Of a stretch of DNA of 64,000 nt, positions 1-9,403 are shown one piece after another. The translations under genes were made by a program, and so were the position numbers. This stretch comes from Bog-532 sp963805255. GTDB lineage: Bacteria; Actinomycetota; Actinomycetes; Streptosporangiales; Streptosporangiaceae. Location: the NCBI GenBank assembly GCA_963805255.1, contig CAWDTK010000028.1, forward strand, positions 11,949-75,948, given 5' to 3'. The first letter of the stretch is position 1. Each line of letters begins with the position of its first letter. The notes under the pieces were generated by a model. It had not been told where the DNA came from and did no database searches. It saw only the letters and a program-made list of their open reading frames with translations.

Positions 1-172
1 CCGTCCACCGCCCGGCGCGACCGGGTATCTCGCGGCTCATCCGGGACCGCCCCGCTGGAATGGCCGCAGCTTATCGCGGCGGTACGCTGCCGGTGTCAAT
101 CGGCCTGACATGCGTTCGGACTCGCCGGGCCGCCCTAGCGTGAGAAATGAACGTGAATCGCCGGAGCGCTTG

Positions 173-910
173 ATGACACCTTTTCTCACCGGCATCCGTG
201 ACACGCTGCTGCCGGGCCGGGACAGCCGGCACGGCGCGCTGCCACCGCTGCTGATCAGCATGACCATGGTGACGGGCCTGGTCGATGCGTTCAGTTACCT
301 GATCCTCGGGCACGTCTTCGTCGCGAACATGACGGGCAACGTCGTATTCCTCGGCTTCGCCCTGGTCGGCGCACCGGGATTCTCGATCGCCGCGTCGCTG
401 GCTGCGCTGGCATCGTTCGCGTTCGGGGCCTTGCTGGGCGGCATGCTCGCCGCCCGGTACCGCACGCACCGGGCCCGGCTCTTCAGTTCCGCCACCGCCG
501 CCCAGGCACTCTTCCTGGCGGCCTCGGCTCTCCTCGCCGCCTTCAGTGCCAGCCCGGTAACCGGTCCGTTCCGCTATGCGCTCATCGTGGTGCTGGGCAT
601 CTCGATGGGAATCCAGAACGCGGCCGCCCGTTCCGTTGCTGTGCCCGACCTCACCACCACGGTGCTCACCCTTACCATTACCGGGATCGCCGCCGACAGC
701 GCGCTGGCCGGCGGCAGCGGATCAAGGGCGGGACGCCGCCTGACGGCCGTGGCCACTATGCTCACCGGTGCTGTCATCGGCGCCGCGCTCGTCCTGCACG
801 CCCAGATCTACTACCCGCTGCTGATCGCCTTCGCCCTGACCGTCCTGGCGGCGGTGACGACCTACGTGCTGGGAAAGGCGGATCCGGCGTGGGTCCGCCC
901 CCCGGCCTAG
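173..910 (+). CDS. YoaK/DUF1275 family membrane protein
   Basis: A 245-residue polytopic membrane protein of the YoaK (DUF1275) family, whose substrate is not established. The first hydrophobic stretch carries the family-like pattern of a Met-Thr-Gly-rich segment followed by FVANMTGNVVFLG, and about six transmembrane segments can be read. A second conserved stretch, GISMGIQNAAAR, lies near the middle and is also typical. I chose the ATG at 173 because GGAG sits six bases upstream. The open frame extends further 5' but without family-like sequence. The gene stands alone on the plus strand and converges on the broken oxidoreductase at 995-1758. The family is clear; the function is not. Confidence 0.82.
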   Translation: MTPFLTGIRDTLLPGRDSRHGALPPLLISMTMVTGLVDAFSYLILGHVFVANMTGNVVFLGFALVGAPGFSIAASLAALASFAFGALLGGMLAARYRTHRARLFSSATAAQALFLAASALLAAFSASPVTGPFRYALIVVLGISMGIQNAAARSVAVPDLTTTVLTLTITGIAADSALAGGSGSRAGRRLTAVATMLTGAVIGAALVLHAQIYYPLLIAFALTVLAAVTTYVLGKADPAWVRPPA

Positions 911-994
911 AACATTCTTGTTACCTCACGCTGGTCACGTTGTACCCGCAGAACACGCTGCGCCGGTCCCCGCTGGAAGCGGCGTCGCCCGGGC

Positions 995-1758
995 TCAGCG
1001 CCCCGCGAGCAGCTCGACGACCGAGGCGAACTGCTCGATGAACGTCCCGTTCACGATGATGTACGAGCAGCCGAGTGCGTCTCTCCGGCGCTGCAGCTCA
1101 CCCGCCATTTCCTGAACGCTGCCACGCAGGATCGCCAGCGAGTCATGCGCGATGAGGGTGGCGGCGTCAGCGCCGATGAACCGCTGAACCCACGCCGGCG
1201 CCTCGTCGCCGACCACGAAAATGGTGATTGCGAACTCGAGTGCCGCGGCCCGGTCGCCGGCCGCGTCGCGTACCCCGGCGGCCAGCCGGGCCACCTCTTC
1301 CCGGCCGGCCGCCGCCTGCGAGCCCTTCCCCCTTCCCCCGCCCCCCCCTCCCTCCCCCCCCCGCGCAGCTCATCGATGGTCCGCTCGACCTGGGCCAGCC
1401 GCTGCGCAGGCGATATGGCGGGCTGGCCGAGCAGGTCAACGGACTGCTGGGCGACCTCTGGCAGGCCCGTCCCGATGCCGAGCTGGAAACGGCCGCCGGA
1501 CAGCAAAGACAGGCAATGTGCGTCCCAGGCCGCCAGCCGGGGCGCCCGCAGCGGGCTGGCCAGCACGTAGGTGCCGACGTGCAACGACGTTGTGGCCCCG
1601 GCCGCGATGGCCAGCGCGGGTATCGGAGACAGCAGCTGCAGGCCGTCGGGCATCAGCAGGGCGGAATAGCCCAGTTGCTCGGCCCGCCGCGCGGTGGCCA
1701 GCCACTGCTGCTGATCTTGTGGTGCCGACTGAAGCGCGAACCGGAAACCGTTACCCAT
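995..1758 (-). pseudogene. LLM class (F420-type) oxidoreductase, frameshifted
   Basis: The 5' half (1758 down to about 1365) encodes an N-terminus typical of luciferase-like monooxygenases of the F420-dependent group: FRFALQ, then a TIM-barrel start ending in LGIGTGLPEV and IDELRGG. The 3' half (about 1320 down to 995) continues the same protein in another frame, from ARLAAGVRDAAGD to the end VVELLAGR. The two frames differ by one base, and the break lies in a G-run tract on the coding strand (1323-1362). With the shift corrected the protein would be about 254 residues, a little short for the family. Either the homopolymer was miscounted in sequencing, or the gene is decayed or phase-variable. 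Substrate unknown. Confidence 0.75.
1323..1362 (-). repeat. G-run homopolymer tract inside the LLM oxidoreductase gene
   Basis: On the coding (minus) strand this 40-base stretch is almost all G, with runs of nine (1354-1362), eight (1341-1348), five, five and three G separated by one or two other bases. It satisfies the run pattern of an intramolecular G-quadruplex several times over. It coincides exactly with the reading-frame break of the gene. Such tracts are prone both to slipped-strand mutation in cells and to miscounting in sequencing. Confidence 0.8.
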
Positions 1759-2109
1759 GGCAGGATCGTAACGCTAGGGCTAGACCGGTTCCGCTCGCTT
1801 CGTCCGGCTCCGGCATACGCATTCGCCGTGCCGCCGCATTCGCCGTGCCGCCGTCCCTCCCCATCCCGCCGGCCCGGACGGCCAACCAGAACATCTGCAC
1901 CGGCTGAACACATGGCCCGGCCTGCCGCCCGCTGGCACGTGCATTACTGCATTACTGCATTACTGCGTCATGTGTAAGACCCGTTAGTTTCCTGGCGGCG
2001 ATCTGGAGCCGCGATACCGGGAGATGCCTACCTCCGCGGCGGGCGGCCCGGCCTGAGCTCTCTTCCAGGGCAAGCCGGTCATCCGGCCGGGCCGGATACC
2101 GTTGACCCC
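1759..2109. other. Intergenic region with short tandem repeats
   Basis: This divergent intergenic region lies between the broken LLM gene and the membrane protein at 2110. It holds a partly duplicated CATTCGCCGTGCCGC motif around 1820-1850. It also holds three perfect tandem copies of GCATTACT at 1941-1964. I see no convincing gene or structured RNA. Promoters for the flanking genes must lie here but I cannot place them. Confidence 0.5.
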
Positions 2110-4329
2110 GTGAAGGGGACGTTGGCACGCCGGGTACTGCTCGGTGCCCTCGCCGTGGCTGGGGCCCTGGTTGCCGTCCTGACCAGCATGGGCCCTGGCC
2201 CGGCCAAGGCGGCCGGCCACGCCCGGACAGCCGTCTCACCGCACGTCGTCATCGTCGGGCTTTCCGGGCTGCGCTGGACCGACGTATCCGCATCGGCGAC
2301 GCCCGCGCTGTGGACGATGGCACGGGCGGGATCACCCGGCTCACTGGTCGATTACGCCGTGCTTCCGCACACGTGCCCCGCCGACGCGTGGCTGACGCTC
2401 AACGGCGGGGACCGGGCGCAGGCGCCGCACACCAATAAAGGTCCGTGCCCGGCGCTTCCAGCTGTGACCGCGAGGCCCGGTCAGGCGGGCGTCCCCGGCC
2501 CAGCGCGGGTCGCGGCCATGCCCTCGCTGGTCTCCTACAACCATGGCCTCCGGTACAGCCCCCGGTGGGGACTGCTGGCCTCGGCGGCCGGCAAGGGGAC
2601 CTGCGCAACCGCAGTCGGGCCCGGTGCCGCGCTGGCGCTGGCCGGCCCCGCCGGTAACGTCGGCTCCTATGTCCCCGCCGTCTCCGCCCTCAGCAGGCCG
2701 GTCCTGGCCCGGTGCCCGCTGACCGTGGTGGATCTCGGTTCGCTTCCCGACGCGTCCGGCGGCCGCGTCGGCACCCGCGCCGCCGCGTTGCGGCACGCCG
2801 ACGCCGAGCTCGCCACCATCACGGCCGAACTGCCCGCCGGAACAACGCTGATGGTGACCGCGCCAGGGTCCGCCGCGATCCCGCCGCACCTGCAGGCCGT
2901 CATGATCAGCGGCCCGGCGTACCGGTCGGGTCTGCTCAGCGCCCTCTCGACGCGGCAGGCCGGAATGGTGGTACTCACCGACCTGACGCCCACCGTCCTC
3001 GGCTGCCGCGGCCAGCCCCGCCCGGCCGGCTTGCCTGGCTCGCAGATCACCCGCGCCGGCCGCGGCGCGCTCGTTTCCTCCGTCCGCGGGCTCGTCGGCC
3101 AGGACACCAGCTATCAGGTGTGGACGAGCACGCACACCGTCTTCTTCTGGGCCTACGCCCTGGTTGACGTGGCCGCGTTCGCCGGTGTGTGCTTGCTCTC
3201 CTGGGGTGGTCAGCCGGAACGGCGGCGGCGCCGGGCCGCGCAGTGGCGCATCGTGGGCACCGTTACCGGCGCGGTGCCCGCTGGATCATTTCTGGCCAAC
3301 CTGGTGCCCTGGTGGCTGATATCGCACCCGGCGATCTGGCAGTACGGGCTTACCCTCGGCTGGACGGCAGTGGTCAGCGCGATCGCGCTGGCCGGCCCGT
3401 GGCGGCGGGACCCGTTCGGGCCGCCGGGCGCCGTGGCCCTGATGACGGTGCTGATCGTCGGGCTGGACGTAATGACCGGGTCCCGGCTGGAGCTGGGCTC
3501 GCCATTCGGCCTGTCCGTCCTTGAGGGCGGCCGGTTCTACGGAATCGGCGGCGAAGCGATCGGCCTGTACGCCGTATGCGGCATGATCGCGGTCGCCTGG
3601 GTGGGCAACACGCTGCTCCGCCCAGCCAGCCCGGCCCCCGGCGGCGCCCGCCGGGGCCTTGCCGGCGGCCGGGGCCGGGCGCTTCTCGCCGCTTCCGCGG
3701 TCGCGGCCTTCGCGGTCATCGCGTGCGGCTGGCCGCAGTTCGGCGGGAAGGTGGGCGGCACGATCGCCATCGTCCCGTGTTTCCTGCTGCTGCTCATGGC
3801 CATGGCCGGAATCAGGGTCACGGTACGGCGGGTCGCCGTGGTCCTGGGCAGCGGGGTGGCGTTGTTCGCGGTGTTCGCACTGATCAACTACCTCATCCCG
3901 GCGACGGGCCAGTCTGACATCGGCGCGTTCGCCGGGAACCTGCTCCATGGCCACGCCGGCGGGCTGCTGCTGCGTAAGTGGACCTCCATGCTCGGCTCTC
4001 TCGCGGTGAACACCTACAGCCCGGTGGTACCCCTGGTCATCATCCTGGTGGGGCTGATCCTGCTGAAGCCCTCGTGGTTCGCGGTCAAGGCACTTCCCCG
4101 CGGCTATTCCGCCGAGCCGCTGCTCGCGATGACCCTGGCCATGATGTGGCTGGTCTGCGTGCTCGGCTGGTTCGCCGACGACTCGGGCATCATCGTGCCC
4201 GCCACCGCGCTGCCACTGGCCCTGCCACTCGGGTTCGCCCTGCTGGCGGGCGTTCCGCTCAGCGGTGACGAGGCGGCCAACCGCGGGCCGACGGTCACGG
4301 GATCCTCCGTCGCCGGCCGGATCGGCTAG
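2110..4329 (+). CDS. Membrane protein with extracellular alkaline-phosphatase-like domain
   Basis: A 739-residue protein with an N-terminal signal or anchor segment (residues about 8-30). Residues about 45-330 form an extracytoplasmic domain with features of the alkaline-phosphatase/sulfatase fold: HVVIVGLSGLRWTDV near the start and DLTPTVLG near the end. I do not see the full set of metal ligands of an active phosphatase. From about residue 345 there are roughly ten transmembrane segments. Genes of this type occur widely in actinomycetes next to acyltransferases; no function is established that I know of. It starts with GTG at 2110, without a strong ribosome-binding site. The plsC-like gene follows after 32 bases, so the two are probably cotranscribed, which hints at an envelope lipid role. 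Confidence 0.7.
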   Translation: MKGTLARRVLLGALAVAGALVAVLTSMGPGPAKAAGHARTAVSPHVVIVGLSGLRWTDVSASATPALWTMARAGSPGSLVDYAVLPHTCPADAWLTLNGGDRAQAPHTNKGPCPALPAVTARPGQAGVPGPARVAAMPSLVSYNHGLRYSPRWGLLASAAGKGTCATAVGPGAALALAGPAGNVGSYVPAVSALSRPVLARCPLTVVDLGSLPDASGGRVGTRAAALRHADAELATITAELPAGTTLMVTAPGSAAIPPHLQAVMISGPAYRSGLLSALSTRQAGMVVLTDLTPTVLGCRGQPRPAGLPGSQITRAGRGALVSSVRGLVGQDTSYQVWTSTHTVFFWAYALVDVAAFAGVCLLSWGGQPERRRRRAAQWRIVGTVTGAVPAGSFLANLVPWWLISHPAIWQYGLTLGWTAVVSAIALAGPWRRDPFGPPGAVALMTVLIVGLDVMTGSRLELGSPFGLSVLEGGRFYGIGGEAIGLYAVCGMIAVAWVGNTLLRPASPAPGGARRGLAGGRGRALLAASAVAAFAVIACGWPQFGGKVGGTIAIVPCFLLLLMAMAGIRVTVRRVAVVLGSGVALFAVFALINYLIPATGQSDIGAFAGNLLHGHAGGLLLRKWTSMLGSLAVNTYSPVVPLVIILVGLILLKPSWFAVKALPRGYSAEPLLAMTLAMMWLVCVLGWFADDSGIIVPATALPLALPLGFALLAGVPLSGDEAANRGPTVTGSSVAGRIG

Positions 4330-4361
4330 CCGGGACGACCGGGCGCACAGAAGGAGAACGG

Positions 4362-5051
4362 GTGCAGTACCAGCTATCACGGCTCATCGCCGGGCCGTTC
4401 TTGCGCGGGCTGTGGCGGCCGCGGGTCGTCGGAGCGGAGCGCATTCCGGACACTGGCGGGGCCATCCTGGCGTCCAATCACCTGTCGGTGCTGGACTCGG
4501 TTTTCCTGCCGCTGATGCTCAAACGCCCGGTGACGTTCGCGGCCAAGTCGGAGTACTTCACCAGTAAACGGCCTGGCCTGCGGCTCATGGGTCTCTACCT
4601 GCAGGCCACCGGCCAGCTGTCGGTGGACCGGGCCGGTGCCCGTGCAGCCCAGGAAATGCTCGAAGGGGCCCTCGCCCTGCTGCGCAGCGGGGAGCTTTTC
4701 GGCATCTATCCCGAAGGCAGCCGGTCCCCGGACGGGCGTTTGTATCGCGCCCGGCCGGGGGTGGGCTGGCTGGCGATGAACTCCGGCCTCCCGGTCATCC
4801 CCGTCGCCATGGTCGGCACAGACCGTGTGCTGCCCCCCGGCCGCGTCATCCCGCGTCTGGGCCGGATCGAGATACGGATCGGGAAGCCGATGACCTTCGG
4901 TGATGTCGCGGGCGCCGGACAGGAGGCACCGGGGAAGGCACGCCGGGCCATCGCCGACGAGGTAGTCCGGGCGATTCAGCAGCTATCCGGGCAGGAGTAC
5001 GTCGCCATGTACGCGTCGGCGCGTAAGGAGCAGCTCGCCACCGGCGCTTAG
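4362..5051 (+). CDS. 1-acyl-sn-glycerol-3-phosphate acyltransferase (PlsC family)
   Basis: A 229-residue acyltransferase of the PlsC/LPLAT family, which transfers acyl groups to lysophosphatidate or a related acceptor at the membrane. The catalytic NHxxxxD box reads NHLSVLD around residue 39, and the acceptor-binding box reads YPEGSRS around residue 115. The length is normal. The GTG start at 4362 has a good ribosome-binding site (GAAGGAG) just upstream. It follows the phosphatase-like membrane protein closely. Its last four bases overlap the end of the convergent mycosin-like gene. The exact acyl acceptor cannot be read from sequence; several actinobacterial paralogues exist. Confidence 0.88.
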   Translation: MQYQLSRLIAGPFLRGLWRPRVVGAERIPDTGGAILASNHLSVLDSVFLPLMLKRPVTFAAKSEYFTSKRPGLRLMGLYLQATGQLSVDRAGARAAQEMLEGALALLRSGELFGIYPEGSRSPDGRLYRARPGVGWLAMNSGLPVIPVAMVGTDRVLPPGRVIPRLGRIEIRIGKPMTFGDVAGAGQEAPGKARRAIADEVVRAIQQLSGQEYVAMYASARKEQLATGA

Positions 5052-8000
5052 GGCGCCGGATTCTCGGTGTCCTCCTCCCCCTCACCGGGGCGCCCGGCAT
5101 CGCCGCGTGGCGGCGGGGCCGACGGGAATGGGCCGGTCAGGGCGGCTGGATTCCAGATGTAGAGCGGGCCGGAGGGTATGTCGTCAGCCCGCCGTCCAGG
5201 TGAACTGCCCGGGTCCTCTCCCGGCCCGGGGACGGCGGGCTGCGGACCGGCGTCCAAGGCGTGCCTGCCGGAGTAGGGTGACCGGCGCCATCGGGGGCTG
5301 CCGCTCCCGGGCCGGCCGGGTGGGGGCGTGGTACGGGGGACGGTGCCCGGCGAATTGCCCGGTGGGTCCGGCAGCCCGCTGGCGGCCCCCGTTCTTTCCT
5401 GCTGTGCGGGTGGCGGGACCGTCGGCTGCGGCGGTTCGGGCGGCCCTGACGAGCCCGCGAAACTCGACGGCCGCGCGAGCGGCAGCCGGCCTTCCAGAGG
5501 TGAAGTGCCACCTGGCGTCGCTGGCCTCTGCGGAGGGACCGCTCGCCTCGGGAACACGGGATCCACCGGAGGTACCGGGCCCCCCGAAACCAGCTGGCCT
5601 GCGGGGGGTATCGGGCCAGCTGAGCCCGCGGAGGGCGCCGGGCCAGCTGAGCCCGCGGAGGGCGCCGGGGCGGCCGGGAGCACCGGGCCGTCTGCCGGGC
5701 TTGCGGACTGTGCCGGGCCACTTGGGTCCATCGGGGCTCGCGGGGCGCCCGGGCCTGCGAGACCACCTGGTGCCGGCGGAGAAGAGGCCACGCCGTCGGC
5801 GTTTGGCCCGCTCCATCCTCCCCGCTGACCGCTGGCGTCGGTGCGGCCGGGCGCGTCGGCCCCAGGCGCAAACTGGCCGCGCCGGGAAGGTGGCGGACCG
5901 GACTGAGGCGGCACCATCGGCGACGGCCCGGGACCGCCCGGCTGCCCCCGCTCCCATCGCTGTCCGGACTGGGGCGGGTAGGGCGCGGCCATGCCCGGTT
6001 GCCCGGGCTGGGGCACATGCCCGGGCGCCCCGGCCTGTCCCGGCGAGGATACGTGCCCGGGCGGGGCGACCTGACTTTGCGGGGATATGGGCCCGGACCA
6101 GGCAGCCTGACCTGGCGGGAGTGTGGGCCCAGGCGGGGCCGCCGGCCGTGGCCCGGTCACATGTCCCGGCTGCGCCACGTCCCATGGCGCCGACGTCGTC
6201 GGGGTCGGCGGCACGAACAGGGCGAACGGATCGGGTGCCCGCGGCGTCGCCTCGTGCGGCAGTTCGCCTTCGGGCACGGGCGCCGGTCCCCACGGTGGGC
6301 CGCCGGGCACAGTGACCTGGGTCCGGGTGACCGTCCTTGATACCGGCGTCACGCCCAGCCGCAGGCCGTGCGCACCGATCCGGGAACTCGCACTGGACCG
6401 GCCGCCGCTCCGGCCCCGGTTCCGCCCCCTCCGGCGGGGTCTCCCGCCCGGGACCGCGGCACCCAGGGGAGCGTCGCCCGGGACGGATCTGCTCGCGGGA
6501 TCCCCGCCGGCCGGGACTGGCCCGGATGTCCCGGGAAAACCCGCACGGCCCGGCGATGACGGGCCCGGGAAGGTGCCCGGGAACGGCGTGGCACCGGGCA
6601 CGGGCAGGACGCGGGGCGGTGCCCCGCTGGCCAGGGTCGGCGGCGCGCCGGGCAAGGCCCGGTTGGCCGTCCAGGCGGCCGCGCCCTGACCGGGCGTGCT
6701 GGCTTGTGCCCGCCAGTCCTGGCCGCCGGGCTGGGACCGCCAGTCCTGGCGGCTGGGTCCGGTCCTCCAGGGGGCCGGCGCGGCCATGTGCGCTGTGGCG
6801 GCACGCTCTTCCGCGGCCGCTCTCGTGTGTCTCGCACCGCCGGCCGACCCCGGCGGCCCGGATGGCGCGTTGAGCACGGTCCGGGGCTCCGGGGCGGGAA
6901 GAGCGCCCCGTTCGGCCCGCCGCCGCCGAACCCGGATCCCGAGCAGGCTCGCCAGCAGCAGAACGATCAGCGTCCCCGCGGCTATGGCCGCGTCGCGCAG
7001 CACGATCTTGGCCCGGCCCAGGATGCCGGTCTTGGGGTGACCGGCCGTGGGCCGCGTCTTCGCCGGCGGCGCCTGAGCCGGGGCCGATGGGGTGGACGGC
7101 GCCGAGGCCGGCGCGCGCGGGGCCGCGATGAGCGCAGCCGCCTGGACGGCCTTCAGTGCGTCCACCGTCCCGGAGCCGTAGCCCGGCGTCGTGGCGGACG
7201 GTGGCCGGGCCACACTGCCGGTCACGAGCGCCTGCCGGACCTGGCTGCCGGTCAGGGCGGGATACCGCGACCGGATCAGGGCCGCGACGCCCGCGACCAC
7301 GGCGCTGGCGGCCTCGGTGCTGCTCATGTTCCGGTATCCGGACGGCGGGCTCGCCGTGGTGAGGTGCACGCCGGGTGCGGTAAGCGCCACGTAGGACTGC
7401 CGGGTGGAAAACGCGGCCCGGACGAAGTGGCGGTCCACGGCGCCCAGCGCGATGACGCCGGGGTAGGCCGCGGGGAAGGTGGGCTCGTTGCCGTCCTCGC
7501 CGTTGTCTCCCGCCGGGGCGACGAGCACGGCGCCCTTCCCGATGGCGTAGCTCACCGCCGAGCGCTCGGCGGCGCTGCCCCCCGCGGCGGCGCTGAGGCC
7601 GCCGGTCGCGGCACCGTCCGAAGCCAGGCTCGCCGGATCGAGCGGCAGGTCGATCACCTGTGCGCCATGCCGGGCGGCGTACCGGATACCCGCGGCGATC
7701 GCGGCCGGCAGGCGTCCCACGTCAGCCGGGTTCGCGTTCAGTGGGTCGGTGGCGTCCAGAACCACCCGGATGGAAAGGACTCTGGCTGCGGGCGCGATAC
7801 CGATGATCCCCGACGCGCGGCCCACGTTGTCGCCGTGGCCCGCGATGATACTCGCGTCGGACGTGCCCTCGATTCCCAAGGAAGGGGCGCCGGCCGCACC
7901 TGATCCGGTGAAATCGGGCCCGGTGATGACGGAGCCGGTCAGGTCGGGATGGGTTGCTTCCACTCCGCTGCTGAGCACGGCGACGGTGATTCCCGCCCCG

Positions 8001-8233
8001 CGCGAGGACTGCCAGGCCTGCGGGACATGCAGGCTGGCCAGCCACCACTCCTGGGCGCGGATCTGGCCGGATCGCCCCCGGGGGGCCGTCCCGGCGCGGA
8101 CCGCCGCAGGACCGCCTGGTGCCACGGGACCGGCCGACGCGGGCAGGGCAGCCACGACCGCGGTGGCGGCCGTCATCACCACGGTGAAAGCCAGCGGTGC
8201 GCCGCTGGGCAATCGAGGTGACACGGCGGTCAC
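5048..8233 (-). CDS. Degenerate subtilisin/mycosin-like protein with long proline-rich tail
   Basis: About 1061 residues. After a signal peptide comes an S8 (subtilisin/mycosin) fold at residues about 55-370, a transmembrane segment (about 413-433) followed by an RVRRRR stop-transfer, then about 620 residues rich in Pro, Gly, Ala and Ser, presumably cytoplasmic and disordered. The fold is plain, but the catalytic positions are all changed. The Asp box reads VAVLSSGVE where active enzymes have VAVxDTGVD. The His box reads EGTSDASIIAG where HGTxVASIIAG is expected. The Ser box reads STEAASAVVAG where GTSxAAxxVAG is expected. The oxyanion Asn box reads APAGDNG instead of AAGN. It is therefore predicted to be inactive as a protease. 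I chose the GTG at 8233 because AGAGGAG lies just upstream; a longer in-frame start at 8365 is possible. No type VII secretion genes are nearby. Confidence 0.8.
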   Translation of the reverse strand: MTAVSPRLPSGAPLAFTVVMTAATAVVAALPASAGPVAPGGPAAVRAGTAPRGRSGQIRAQEWWLASLHVPQAWQSSRGAGITVAVLSSGVEATHPDLTGSVITGPDFTGSGAAGAPSLGIEGTSDASIIAGHGDNVGRASGIIGIAPAARVLSIRVVLDATDPLNANPADVGRLPAAIAAGIRYAARHGAQVIDLPLDPASLASDGAATGGLSAAAGGSAAERSAVSYAIGKGAVLVAPAGDNGEDGNEPTFPAAYPGVIALGAVDRHFVRAAFSTRQSYVALTAPGVHLTTASPPSGYRNMSSTEAASAVVAGVAALIRSRYPALTGSQVRQALVTGSVARPPSATTPGYGSGTVDALKAVQAAALIAAPRAPASAPSTPSAPAQAPPAKTRPTAGHPKTGILGRAKIVLRDAAIAAGTLIVLLLASLLGIRVRRRRAERGALPAPEPRTVLNAPSGPPGSAGGARHTRAAAEERAATAHMAAPAPWRTGPSRQDWRSQPGGQDWRAQASTPGQGAAAWTANRALPGAPPTLASGAPPRVLPVPGATPFPGTFPGPSSPGRAGFPGTSGPVPAGGDPASRSVPGDAPLGAAVPGGRPRRRGRNRGRSGGRSSASSRIGAHGLRLGVTPVSRTVTRTQVTVPGGPPWGPAPVPEGELPHEATPRAPDPFALFVPPTPTTSAPWDVAQPGHVTGPRPAAPPGPTLPPGQAAWSGPISPQSQVAPPGHVSSPGQAGAPGHVPQPGQPGMAAPYPPQSGQRWERGQPGGPGPSPMVPPQSGPPPSRRGQFAPGADAPGRTDASGQRGGWSGPNADGVASSPPAPGGLAGPGAPRAPMDPSGPAQSASPADGPVLPAAPAPSAGSAGPAPSAGSAGPIPPAGQLVSGGPVPPVDPVFPRRAVPPQRPATPGGTSPLEGRLPLARPSSFAGSSGPPEPPQPTVPPPAQQERTGAASGLPDPPGNSPGTVPRTTPPPGRPGSGSPRWRRSPYSGRHALDAGPQPAVPGPGEDPGSSPGRRADDIPSGPLYIWNPAALTGPFPSAPPPRGDAGRPGEGEEDTENPAP

Positions 8234-8476
8234 GTCTCCTCTGGACGGGGGGCACGCGGCGTGCTGTCCGTTCACGGGATTGCGGCTCCGCCCGGCTGCT
8301 GGCTTCTGGCCCTGTACCCCCGGCCCGTCCCCTACGGTCTTGCCGTCGCAGGACCATCGTGCCATGCGCGTGCCCGCCCGGGGAATCGTTCGCGCCGATC
8401 GTGCCGCGTCTGGACCGCCGGGTCGGACGGACCGCAGACGCCCGGCTACGCGGCGCCGGAAGCGGGCCCCGGACGG

Positions 8477-9292
8477 CTACGGCGCGGGGCTCAGGGCAAC
8501 GTGCGCGCCGGGCGGCAGCCCGAGCCGCTGGGCCGCATCGCCAGAATTGACCGCCAGTGAGACCATGCCGGATCCGTCGGCGAAGGCTACTAGCTCACCG
8601 GGCGCGACCGCGCCAAACGTCTCCCGGTAAGGCATGGTCAGCTGACGGCGCCCGGCTCGTATCACAACGCTCCGGCCGTAGCGGACACCGATGCTGCCGG
8701 CGTCCGACGCGGAGATGGACAGCTGCACGTTGCCGAACGTGTCGACGGTCAGCACCTCGCCCTGAGCGGTCCCGTCGAGTACCCGGCTCGCCGGCGGCGG
8801 CAGCGTCACCAGGTCCGACACCTCGATCTCGGCGCCGGCCGACGCGAGGTCTGCTCCAGCGGCCAGCCGCGCGGCGACCGGCATGAAGATGTCGCGGCCA
8901 TGGAACGTCGGCGCCGCCGTGGGGTTCAGCCACAGTTCCTTATTGGTGAGGCTGATCGCTGTCCGCGGGCCGCCGGCCACCGACACCGCCCACGACAGCA
9001 GGCCGTTGTCCGGCCCGACCAGGACGGCGTCGCCGGCCGCGACGGCGATGCCCCGCCGATCGGTGCCGACTCCCGGGTCGACCACGGCAACGTGTACTGC
9101 GGGCGGGAAGTACGGAATCGTCTGGGCGAGAACGGCCGCGCCGCGCCGCACGTCACCACCCGGAATGAGATGGGTGATGTCCACGACAGGTATCTGCGGC
9201 GCGATCTGGGCGGCAACTCCGTGGCAAGCGGCGGTGAACCCGTCCTCCAGCCCGTAGTCGGTGAGAAACGTCAGACAGCGAAAAGGGGCCAC
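8477..9292 (-). CDS. SAM hydroxide adenosyltransferase (SAM hydrolase, DUF62)
   Basis: A 271-residue protein of the SAM hydroxide adenosyltransferase/fluorinase-fold family, which cleaves S-adenosylmethionine with water to adenosine and methionine. The N-terminal domain opens with CLTFLTDYGLEDGF, where the Asp binds the SAM ribose. It continues with VVDPGVGTDRRGI and VGPDNGLLSW. The C-terminal domain carries VDTFGNVQLS. These are the family's conserved stretches. The halogenase-specific insertion of fluorinases is not apparent. I chose the GTG at 9292 because homologues begin just before this point; an in-frame extension upstream to 9493 overlaps the divergent DUF3263 gene. The biological role of these hydrolases in actinomycetes is not settled. 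Confidence 0.85.
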   Translation of the reverse strand: MAPFRCLTFLTDYGLEDGFTAACHGVAAQIAPQIPVVDITHLIPGGDVRRGAAVLAQTIPYFPPAVHVAVVDPGVGTDRRGIAVAAGDAVLVGPDNGLLSWAVSVAGGPRTAISLTNKELWLNPTAAPTFHGRDIFMPVAARLAAGADLASAGAEIEVSDLVTLPPPASRVLDGTAQGEVLTVDTFGNVQLSISASDAGSIGVRYGRSVVIRAGRRQLTMPYRETFGAVAPGELVAFADGSGMVSLAVNSGDAAQRLGLPPGAHVALSPAP

Positions 9293-9403
9293 GATCCGTG
9301 AGCGTACGTCGCGGAAAGCCGCCGGTACAGGAGGGCGTGCGGCCAGCTTTTCCCCTGACCGCCGCCGCCCGCCTACGATGAGCGTGTCCGGGAGGAGGGC
9401 GAT

